From: a virus
Reading direction: 5' to 3' (one strand)
Virus record (IMG/VR): IMGVR_UViG_3300042387_000746
Span: 1-32,997 of that record
Length of the DNA stretch: 32,997 bases
Shown here: positions 16,165 through 23,052 of the stretch, one piece after another
How the letters are laid out: every line of letters starts with the position of its first letter
Numbering within the stretch: the first letter of the stretch is position 1
Position numbers and translations under genes: made by a program
Notes under the pieces: model-generated
The model's input: only the letters and a program-made list of their open reading frames with translations
Databases searched by the model: none
What the model was told of the DNA's origin: nothing

Positions 16165-18579
16165 TTATTGAGTTTTAATTATGATAGATGCACTCACTCC
16201 TTTATTATTACCACTAGCGTTTACCAATGAACGCATATTTATTTCCTGTCTTGCATTTCCAAATTCGTTACCATCTTTAAATGGTCTCACAACTAACAAT
16301 GCCGTATTCTCTCCTATACTTCCTTGGTTCAACGCAACCATAGTTACTCTATATTCAGATTGTTTCAAACGTCCGTGGTTTATTATACGTGTTATTGGTT
16401 GACTATACAACGTTTCATTATCTATTATTTTTTGATTATCTACATAAACATCTATTCTATCACCATCTATTTCTGCAGAGTCATAAAAGTAAAGATGTAT
16501 ATTAGTACTTTCTTTTGGTACTACTATTGTTTTCACAGTGTTTATATCCGTACCAGTTATTTGTGATATATCAGGCGGCGGTGGTGGTGGTAGTGGTGGC
16601 GGCGGCGGTGGTGGTAGTGGTGGCGGCGGTGGCGGCGGCGGTACTACTATATTTACATCTGGTGTTGGTGCTGGCGCACCACCAAGCATACCTCCTGAAG
16701 TTGGAGGTGTTGGAGGTGGTGGTGGTGGAGTTGGCACAGGTGGTGGTGGTCCAGTTACCGGTGGTGGTGGAGTTGGCGGTGGTGGCGGCGGTGGCGGTGG
16801 TGGCGGTGGCGGTGGTAGCGGTGGCGGTGGTGGCGGCACTGCTGGTATAATATTAGGTATACCTGTTAATTTTGTAGGAGTAGTACCAATTGTTTTTGTT
16901 GTAGTTATATTTGGCGGTATAGTTTGTACCGGATTTTGTTTCTTCGTAGGAATGGATGGTGGTGGAGGTGGTGGTGGTGGCGTTGCTTTTGGTTTACATT
17001 TACCAAAATCATACAAAGAACTTTCATTAACATTTTCTCTACCAAGTAAGAATTTAAATGTCAATTCAACTTCTATAATCATTGGTGCTTTATAATAATC
17101 ACTATCCCCACCATTCATACCAATTTCCCAAGGAGCATTATCAGGAGCAGTATATGTTAAAGATTCAATAAATCCCAACTTATCAATATACATGTCACCA
17201 ATTGTCATTTTAATAAATGGTGCAGTTGCTTTTAATGCTGCGCCGGAATATCTTTGTGGGTATGCTAATCTACTTAACTCTCCTAATCGTTTCCACATAG
17301 CTTGATGTTCATCAACAGCTTCGGAAAATACTTTAAAATTCAAAGTTACTGCTCTCTCAATGTGTCCATATGAATAAAATGGCAATGGGTTACCAGCAAA
17401 TGCTTTAGATTCCCAGTTTGGAGAAAATACTTCAGATAAACTCGTTAATGTTGCTCTAAAATAAAGATAATTCGATGATGCTAAACCTATAAATTTAAAA
17501 GGTATAAAATCAAAACTATCTATTGGTTTCTTTGTAAATGGATATAATACTTTTCCTGCTGCATTTGCAGTTGCTACACCCAACTTATTCAACATATCAC
17601 CCTTCAAACCCATACCAAAGCCTCTAGTAGTATGAATTGTATTCTTTTTTCTTACTTTGGTATATTCAGTACCATTCATAAGAGAAAAAGTATTTATGTA
17701 ACTAGTTATTTTATTTATTGGAGGATTGAATGTTTTGACTTGCGGTGGTAATTTTTGTCCTCTTAATCTATTTAAATTTCCCCCTTTTGAAGTAAATAGC
17801 ATAATAGTTGATAAATCATTTCTATCACCTATAATTGTATTAGTATAATCAACCGATTTTGAATATAATGCTCCACTATTATACCTCCCACCCGATTTTG
17901 CTAAATTTTGCCCTGCTTCAGTTCTACTACCAAATAATGCTTTACCTAATGCATTTTTTGCAGCAGTTATTCCGCTTGATAATAATCTATTAGGTACTCC
18001 GCTTAATCCACCTTTTGTGTTATCTGCCAAAAACCTGCCTGCCCAACTTCCACTACTACCATCCTTTAAAGTTTTTAAAGTTGTTAATAAATCCGTTTCT
18101 AATCCTTTTTTAAATATATCGTTTTGTACAACTCTTGTTGGGATTAATTTTTCAGGAAAAGTTACACCAAGTTTACTTAAAAGGTTTTTACCAAACTTTT
18201 CAATTTTTTTTATAAATCCACCTAATAAACCATTTGTATTACTACCATTAGATGCTGCTCTCATATCATCAAGCATATTGGTAGTTTTTCTTTTCAATCT
18301 AAATAAATCAGTACCATATAAAGCTGGCCCTGATAATAACATTAATGCGTTTAATCCAGTTACTTCTTCTTCAAATCGTGTCTCTTTATCTTTAACCGAA
18401 AGTTTTTTTCGTATTCCCCTTTGTAATTTGAACGCTGGAACTAATAATGGATTAGATGGTTCGTTATCAATATCTTTACTATTTCTTATCGCAAAATGCT
18501 TTTGCGCAGTTTCAACTTTACCATTATCTTTAAATGATATTTGTTGAGATTGAAATAGTTCTAAAATTGATTTTCCCAT
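16165..18579 (-). CDS. Tube-initiator-like baseplate protein, paralogue 2, with polyproline linker and C-terminal beta domain, 804 aa
   Basis: This is a paralogue of the downstream gene. N-terminus MGKSILELFQS; shared KKLSVKDKETRFEEEVTGLN region and GLLGG; tube-like domain at about 360-520 with YFRATLTSLSEVFSPNWE, DEHQAMWKRLGELSRL and PWEIGMNGG...APMIIEVELTFKF. Residues about 527-668 form an extreme proline tract with several PPPPPP runs, the longest 14 consecutive prolines. This is broken only by short segments such as PPTSGGMLGGAPAPTPD. A C-terminal domain (about 669-804) follows, with IHLYFYDSAEIDGDRIDVYVDNQKI; it looks like a beta-sandwich of a kind seen in surface proteins. The first ATG at 18579 shares one base with the stop of the tape measure gene. 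The tract would need EF-P for translation. Confidence 0.75.
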   Translation of the reverse strand: MGKSILELFQSQQISFKDNGKVETAQKHFAIRNSKDIDNEPSNPLLVPAFKLQRGIRKKLSVKDKETRFEEEVTGLNALMLLSGPALYGTDLFRLKRKTTNMLDDMRAASNGSNTNGLLGGFIKKIEKFGKNLLSKLGVTFPEKLIPTRVVQNDIFKKGLETDLLTTLKTLKDGSSGSWAGRFLADNTKGGLSGVPNRLLSSGITAAKNALGKALFGSRTEAGQNLAKSGGRYNSGALYSKSVDYTNTIIGDRNDLSTIMLFTSKGGNLNRLRGQKLPPQVKTFNPPINKITSYINTFSLMNGTEYTKVRKKNTIHTTRGFGMGLKGDMLNKLGVATANAAGKVLYPFTKKPIDSFDFIPFKFIGLASSNYLYFRATLTSLSEVFSPNWESKAFAGNPLPFYSYGHIERAVTLNFKVFSEAVDEHQAMWKRLGELSRLAYPQRYSGAALKATAPFIKMTIGDMYIDKLGFIESLTYTAPDNAPWEIGMNGGDSDYYKAPMIIEVELTFKFLLGRENVNESSLYDFGKCKPKATPPPPPPPPSIPTKKQNPVQTIPPNITTTKTIGTTPTKLTGIPNIIPAVPPPPPPLPPPPPPPPPPPPPPTPPPPVTGPPPPVPTPPPPPPTPPTSGGMLGGAPAPTPDVNIVVPPPPPPPPLPPPPPPPLPPPPPPDISQITGTDINTVKTIVVPKESTNIHLYFYDSAEIDGDRIDVYVDNQKIIDNETLYSQPITRIINHGRLKQSEYRVTMVALNQGSIGENTALLVVRPFKDGNEFGNARQEINMRSLVNASGNNKGVSASIIIKTQ
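16571..16998 (-). repeat. GC-rich polyproline-coding low-complexity tract
   Basis: On the minus strand this stretch is largely CCA/CCG codons and encodes residues about 527-668 of the 804-aa baseplate paralogue. A run of 14 Pro lies at about 16773-16814. Synonymous mixing of CCA and CCG suggests selection for protein sequence, not simple slippage. It stands out as GC-rich in an AT-rich genome. Confidence 0.9.
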
Positions 18580-21119
18580 TAGCGTTGTACATATGAGTTT
18601 GCTGCGCTTTGTCCTGCTATCTTAGTGATACCTGATGTAACTTTTCTACCATCCATATGTACTGCTATTTTACCAGCTGCCATATCTGCTCTTAATCCTT
18701 GAATTTCTGCAATCAATGGTCCCATATCAACACCAGCACCACTACCACCACCCATCAAACTACTAATACCATTTGCTAACATACCCAAAGGAGACATACT
18801 CATTGCCTTTCCTAATATATCCGAAGGATTTTTAGCTGCTATTAAAGTATCTGCTGGATTGGTTGATATGATTTTTCCGTTTTGTATCACACCATCATTT
18901 ACGGACCCGCCATCAGTAGCTTCATTTGTTGCAGTGTCAGAACCCATTCCCAATAGAGATTGAATAGAACTAGGCAAAAGATTTGTTAATCCACCCTTCA
19001 TCCAAGAAATTATACCATCCCACCACCCCATCAATTTTTCTTTAACTGATGAAAATGAGTCACCTATTGCATCTATTATTGCTTTTGGTATCGATGTTAT
19101 TACTTTTAGTACACCATCAAAAACAGAATTTAAACCCTTTCCCAATTGCCCCATATCCATTGTAATAAGTCCCACAACTATATCGTATATACCACCAAGC
19201 ATATCAACAACTCCCTCTAAAACGTTTGCAAAAAGACTTATACCAACAGACAACACACCACCTATTACACTTCCAATTATATTAAACACTGTAATAAGAA
19301 ATTTTCCAGATTTGGATGTGGAATCAAAAACACCAAATATTCTTGCTACTTGTTCACTAACACGTTTAAATGCTGCTGATAATGGTGTCATAAATCCAGA
19401 ATAAAGTGCTGCTATCATTTTTACAATTGGTGTAACAAAGGCAATAACTGCTTGTCCCATAGGTAAAAATGAATCCATAAATACGTCACCCATTCCCTTT
19501 AGTATATAACCTAATGCATGTATCTGTCCTTGCATTTCCTTCTGCCCTTTTTGTCTTTTAACTAAAGTTTTTAAATCATCTTCATTAATATCACTAAGCT
19601 TTTTACCATTCTTTAATTGTTCTATACCAGCAGCTTGTGCTTCTTTATCTAAATGGGAGAATTTTTCTCTGATATGTAATCCGTTAGCTAATTCGGAAAC
19701 TTGCATACCAGTTGATTGAACAATAGCATCTTGTTCAAATTTTGTTAATTTAGTAATATCACCAACATTACCAACCGCATCTAAAACAGCCTCATACATA
19801 CCAGGCATATCACCGGCAGCTGCTGCTGACCTTGCTATACTTAAATTAAAATTCTTACCTAAAATTGCTCCAGCATTTAACTCATCCGTTAAGCTGGTTT
19901 CAAAGTTAAGTAATTTATCTGCCATACTAGTCATTTGTGTAATGCTAGTACCCATCTTTGCAGCTTGAATAGCTGCAGCTCCCATTTCTTCAACAGAACC
20001 ATGAAAGTAATTGTACATGGCTTCCGAGTTAGCCGCCATATCGGCTATCACTTTAGTAGGTGCAACTTTTGCTAATTTTGCGGCTTCTACTGTGTTGGCA
20101 ATTGCATATTGTGCCTGTTCTTGATTTAAGTGTGCCGATGATTGGAATAAATGATTTAATTTTGTTTGGTCATCAACAGCTATACCAAAGTTTGCGTTGA
20201 GTACAGCCATAGAAGTCAAAACAGCATCAGATGCTCTTTGTGTACCATGAAATGCATTGTAAAAAGATGCTGCATATCCTGCTACTTCTTTCATGCTTAT
20301 TCCTAGTGCTCTGGTCTCTGCACTTATTTTACTTATTTGACGTTCTACATCTTTGGTTTGTGAATTTAGTAATCCAGTAGATTTTCTAAACTCCTCAGCA
20401 GCTGCTTCAATTTGATGCATTCTAATAACACCCAATGCAAGTGTTGCTACTATTGCTGCTACTATTGCTTGAGGACCAGCTAACATTGGTGCTATTCTAG
20501 CTGCTGCTACACTTAATCCTCTTATTCCTCCACCTACACCACTTGTTAAAGCTTTTGTAAAAGTACCTCCACTTTTTAAAACTTTGTTAAATGAACCAGT
20601 AAAACCTCCAGTAAACGCTCTACCCATTCTGTTTATGCCACCATTTATCTTATCAAATGGTATCATATTACTCATCATCTTTCCGATAACAGGAATATCT
20701 TCCAGTTCATGTTTTAAATGATGTAGTTGGTCTTTCATCTTACCAGTAACACCATCAACTTTACTTGCTACTTTTTCTAAAATTTCCTTTCTTTTTGTTT
20801 CTCTTGCTAAAATTAATGATGATGCTTGTAAATATTGTCTTACTATTGTATTTTGCATTTGAAGGGCAACTACAATTCCTCTATTATTACTTATTTGTTT
20901 TGTACCTAAAGCAAGATGTCTTTTCTTCAATTTTTCAATTGCCTCCTCTGCCGTTACGGCATCTTTAATACCGGAAACAATTGATTTTTGAAGTTCCACT
21001 TCATTTTTTAATGCTTTATTAACCTTACCATGACCCTTTAATAATTCATCATAATCTTTGGTCATAGATGCGGTTAATTTTTGCATCTCCTTTAAGTCAT
21101 TTAAACTTGTATCTGCCAT
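18579..21119 (-). CDS. Tail tape measure protein, 846 aa
   Basis: This is a long, largely helical protein. The N-terminal 150 residues are charged coiled coil (KEMQKLTASMTKDYDELLKGHGKV). Gly/Ala-rich hydrophobic stretches follow, e.g. IVAAIVATLALGV near 215-228 and repeated segments from about 535 to 660 (MGQAVIAFVTPIVKMIAALYSGF). The C-terminus ends HMDGRKVTSGITKIAG, a hallmark of phage tape measure proteins. It sets tail length, occupies the tube lumen and is ejected ahead of the DNA. T4 uses gp29, so the Gly/Ala-rich design is closer to siphovirus and P2-like tape measures. The stop overlaps the ATG of the polyproline paralogue by one base, and it starts 10 nt after the 89-aa gene. Confidence 0.9.
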   Translation of the reverse strand: MADTSLNDLKEMQKLTASMTKDYDELLKGHGKVNKALKNEVELQKSIVSGIKDAVTAEEAIEKLKKRHLALGTKQISNNRGIVVALQMQNTIVRQYLQASSLILARETKRKEILEKVASKVDGVTGKMKDQLHHLKHELEDIPVIGKMMSNMIPFDKINGGINRMGRAFTGGFTGSFNKVLKSGGTFTKALTSGVGGGIRGLSVAAARIAPMLAGPQAIVAAIVATLALGVIRMHQIEAAAEEFRKSTGLLNSQTKDVERQISKISAETRALGISMKEVAGYAASFYNAFHGTQRASDAVLTSMAVLNANFGIAVDDQTKLNHLFQSSAHLNQEQAQYAIANTVEAAKLAKVAPTKVIADMAANSEAMYNYFHGSVEEMGAAAIQAAKMGTSITQMTSMADKLLNFETSLTDELNAGAILGKNFNLSIARSAAAAGDMPGMYEAVLDAVGNVGDITKLTKFEQDAIVQSTGMQVSELANGLHIREKFSHLDKEAQAAGIEQLKNGKKLSDINEDDLKTLVKRQKGQKEMQGQIHALGYILKGMGDVFMDSFLPMGQAVIAFVTPIVKMIAALYSGFMTPLSAAFKRVSEQVARIFGVFDSTSKSGKFLITVFNIIGSVIGGVLSVGISLFANVLEGVVDMLGGIYDIVVGLITMDMGQLGKGLNSVFDGVLKVITSIPKAIIDAIGDSFSSVKEKLMGWWDGIISWMKGGLTNLLPSSIQSLLGMGSDTATNEATDGGSVNDGVIQNGKIISTNPADTLIAAKNPSDILGKAMSMSPLGMLANGISSLMGGGSGAGVDMGPLIAEIQGLRADMAAGKIAVHMDGRKVTSGITKIAGQSAANSYVQR

Positions 21120-21129
21120 AAAGCTTTAA

Positions 21130-21399
21130 TTATTTTTTAGTAGCCCATTTCTTCATAAAAGGTGGAACTTCCAATCCTTTATCAATCAAATCATCAATCA
21201 ATACTCTAGCTCTATCCATATCAGCATCTGCGGCTTTAACGGCAGATTGAATATCTTTATCATTTTTGATAGCTTTTTCAATCTGATATCCCAATACTTT
21301 TCCAAGTAAAGTCATTATCAAACTTTCTTTTATAATACCATGCTTTTTAACAACTTCTCTAAAAAGTTGTCTATCTTCGTTTGTTACTTTTAATTTCAT
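21130..21399 (-). CDS. Hypothetical small protein upstream of tape measure, 89 aa
   Basis: I do not recognise a family. The protein is all-helical and highly charged (MKLKVTNEDRQLFREVVKKHG; IEKAIKNDKDIQSAVKAADADMDRARVLIDDL), with no cysteine and no signal peptide. Its place directly before the tape measure gene is where phages usually encode tail assembly chaperones or tape-measure partners. It starts a transcription unit: the upstream terminator ends at about 21436 and a late-type ATATTTAT motif is at 21421-21428, 22 nt before the ATG. Confidence 0.75.
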   Translation of the reverse strand: MKLKVTNEDRQLFREVVKKHGIIKESLIMTLLGKVLGYQIEKAIKNDKDIQSAVKAADADMDRARVLIDDLIDKGLEVPPFMKKWATKK

Positions 21400-21420
21400 A
21401 ATAGACGTTTTTGTATAATC

Positions 21421-21428
21421 ATAAATAT
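21421..21428 (-). promoter_or_regulatory. Late-type promoter motif ATATTTAT
   Basis: This motif lies 22 nt upstream of the 89-aa gene and directly after the terminator at 21436-21465. It would therefore restart transcription of the tape measure and baseplate operon. Confidence 0.55.
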
Positions 21429-21435
21429 TAGGAAT

Positions 21436-21465
21436 AAAAAAAGTGAGGATTATCTCCTCACTTTT
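21436..21465 (-). terminator. Intrinsic terminator overlapping the end of the frameshift extension
   Basis: An 11-bp stem (AAAAGTGAGGA at 21465-21455 with TCCTCACTTTT at 21449-21439) has a 5-nt loop and a T-run. The stop codon of the out-of-frame extension (21452-21450) lies in the loop region, so the terminator coincides with the end of that reading frame and not with the in-frame stop at 21649. Confidence 0.85.
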
Positions 21466-21662
21466 ATCTTAGAATTAGCTTTCTGATTTGATTCTTCCTG
21501 CTGTTTATTTTCTCTCTTTTTTGCTTCAACCAATTCATTGTAATAGAATAATCTCATATGAACCGGCATTGCATATACATCTGATTGTATAAATCCCACA
21601 CCATAATAACATAATTCGAAAATTTGTTTATGTAGGATTTTAAAATAGTTATTCGGAAGGCC
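21450..21662 (-). CDS. Out-of-frame C-terminal extension of the gp26-like protein (candidate programmed frameshift product)
   Basis: After the 251-aa gene stops at 21649, the +1 (equivalently -2) frame is open for 70 codons from 21662 to the TAA at 21450. It encodes a protein-like sequence: NNYFKILHKQIFELCYYG, then FIQSDVYAMPVHMRLFYY and a charged helix NELVEAKKREN. The segment has no early ATG or ribosome-binding site. A TAG in its own frame (21674-21672) lies just upstream, so it can only be reached by shifting near the seven-T run at 21669-21663. A shift there would give a product of about 317 aa. Short and long forms of a tail chaperone encoded just before the tape measure match the G/GT arrangement. 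A sequencing error in the T-run would also explain it. Confidence 0.6.
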   Translation of the reverse strand, partial: GLPNNYFKILHKQIFELCYYGVGFIQSDVYAMPVHMRLFYYNELVEAKKRENKQQEESNQKANSKIKVRR

Positions 21663-22404
21663 AAAAAAAGCCTACGCCCATTGGAATCGAGCGTACCTCC
21701 TTTTCTCCACTATCGGGATTTTCATATTCAAATTCCATTTTAACATCAGGTGACATTTTTTTAATATGTTCTCTGAATGCTTTTGTATCTTTTGTTAAAA
21801 ATCCGTTGTTAATAAAATTAGTAATATAACCCATTTCACCATTACCATCAACCGAAGTAATCATAAATCTATATCGTGTTGTTAATTCAAACGATGCATC
21901 TTTATTCATTTTTTGTAAAGCTTTGATTTCGGTATCAATTTGCTTTTCATCACCATGTGTAAGTAACTTAAACTCTAATACATTTTTAGTTGTTGGAGTT
22001 GTGAATGTATAACGATTTTGTCTATTTAAAACACTCATATCAACATCTTTTGTTTGTACAGTTCTTAAATCTACAACAACTTCGCTTTTGTTTTCCATCT
22101 CATCTTCCATCTCAATTTTATATTCGTGACCATATCCTAAGATACGAGTTGCTAACATAATAGCATTTTTATCACCAATTAAAATATCATCTGGATTAAC
22201 TTCATTATCTACAATAATAGATTCGAATAATTTATCCAAAACTATACCTTTTTTGATAAGATTTGTTGATGCTAGAATTTCTTCTTCTCTAGCAGTCATA
22301 TACTTTATTTCAAGCGTACCTTTTGATAGGGGACTTGATTCTGGGTAACATCTACCTTCCGATGGTAAGGATATAACCTCTGTTGGGAATTGATTTTTGT
22401 TCAT
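21649..22404 (-). CDS. T4_baseplate (gp26-like) protein / tail assembly chaperone, 251 aa
   Basis: The sequence fits the T4_baseplate family (gp26-like). The N-terminal segment contains VISLPSEGRCYPESSPLSKGTLEIKYMT (in part) followed by AREEEILASTNLIKKGIVLDKL near 35-60. The region DILIGDKNAIMLATRILGYGHEY near 73-95 and the end GVGFFWPSE are also typical. It lies between the tail tube and tape measure, where a tail assembly chaperone is expected. The seven-T run eight codons before the stop can shift translation into a 70-codon extension (see 21450-21662). The start ATG is preceded by the ATATTTAT motif at 22428-22435. Confidence 0.8.
   Translation of the reverse strand: MNKNQFPTEVISLPSEGRCYPESSPLSKGTLEIKYMTAREEEILASTNLIKKGIVLDKLFESIIVDNEVNPDDILIGDKNAIMLATRILGYGHEYKIEMEDEMENKSEVVVDLRTVQTKDVDMSVLNRQNRYTFTTPTTKNVLEFKLLTHGDEKQIDTEIKALQKMNKDASFELTTRYRFMITSVDGNGEMGYITNFINNGFLTKDTKAFREHIKKMSPDVKMEFEYENPDSGEKEVRSIPMGVGFFWPSE
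21663..21669 (-). other. Candidate slippery site (seven T on the coding strand)
   Basis: In-frame codons are GGC TTT TTT TGG. A Phe-tRNA can re-pair perfectly with TTT after a +1 or -2 slip and enter the extension frame. The window between the TAG of the new frame and the TAA of the old frame is under 30 nt. Confidence 0.55.
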
Positions 22405-22427
22405 AATAAACCTTTATTTGTTTGTAT

Positions 22428-22435
22428 ATAAATAT
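22428..22435 (-). promoter_or_regulatory. Late-type promoter motif ATATTTAT
   Basis: This motif lies 24 nt upstream of the gp26-like gene, within TATATTTATA. TTTA, not TTTG, is present at the 20-nt spacing (22460-22457), so the -33 element is degenerate. Confidence 0.5.
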
Positions 22436-22457
22436 ATAATTTTAAAAAAGTTGGCAT

Positions 22458-22483
22458 AAAAAAGGGATATCTTTCAATATCCC
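22458..22483 (-). terminator. Intrinsic terminator after the tail tube gene
   Basis: A 7-bp stem GGGATAT/ATATCCC with a 6-nt loop is followed by six T. It lies 23 nt after the tail tube stop codon and allows high separate expression of the tube. Confidence 0.8.
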
Positions 22484-22505
22484 AATTTTTTTTATTTTTC
22501 TTAGA

Positions 22506-23000
22506 TTAGAATTCAAGAATTGCGTAATCGTAAGTCAATGTCATTGTTGCAGTTGCTACTTCATTTGAAGATGCATCCAAATCACCAAAGTTTACCTGTG
22601 TTGGGAATGCTCCTATCAATTTCCATTGTTCAACTTTATCACCAACTGGTCCTAACATAAAGATATCAATATCTTTTTTGTAGAAATCAGCGTATCCATC
22701 TCTACCAGTAATTGATTCGTGTCCTAAACGAACCCACTCCATTACCGCTTGTGCTGCTGAAGGAACAATTGGGTCATAAAGTGTGATTTCTAAGTCTTGC
22801 CATTCACCCTTTCCCTTCAATTGTCTTTTAACGTTGATATGGTCGATTGTTACTTTCTCAAAATTTATTTGAGGTCTGTTACCTGTCTTAACCATAAATG
22901 CAGGTATACCTGTATTGTTGAACTGCATGTAAAAGCGGTTCTTCATTTTTGGTTCGAAGGAGGTGTACATCATATCTCCAAAATCTAAAATATTTGCCAT
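22506..23000 (-). CDS. 19: Tail tube protein (gp19-like), 164 aa
   Basis: Length and order match T4 gp19 (163 aa), which polymerises into the inner tail tube. The sequence starts MANILDFGDMMYTSFEPKMKNRFYMQFN. It contains the family pattern VKRQLKGKGEWQDLEITLYDPI near 57-78, the helix AAQAVMEWVRLGHES near 82-96 and the final strands NEVATATMTLTYDYAILEF. It follows the sheath gene, is preceded by an ATATTTAT motif (23024-23031) and is followed by its own terminator. This suits the many copies needed per virion. Confidence 0.93.
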   Translation of the reverse strand: MANILDFGDMMYTSFEPKMKNRFYMQFNNTGIPAFMVKTGNRPQINFEKVTIDHINVKRQLKGKGEWQDLEITLYDPIVPSAAQAVMEWVRLGHESITGRDGYADFYKKDIDIFMLGPVGDKVEQWKLIGAFPTQVNFGDLDASSNEVATATMTLTYDYAILEF

Positions 23001-23023
23001 TTTCTTATTCCTTTTTTATATTA

Positions 23024-23031
23024 ATAAATAT
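23024..23031 (-). promoter_or_regulatory. Late-type promoter motif ATATTTAT
   Basis: This motif is 24 nt upstream of the tail tube start, in the 52-nt gap after the sheath gene. No TTTG is found at 20 nt. Confidence 0.5.
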
Positions 23032-23052
23032 CAGTTTATTTTCTTTCCAATA

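Noticed and set aside
16538-17095. Plus-strand poly-glycine/valine ORF
   Set aside because: It is the reverse complement of the polyproline tract of the 804-aa gene; its glycine runs are a mirror of CCN codons.
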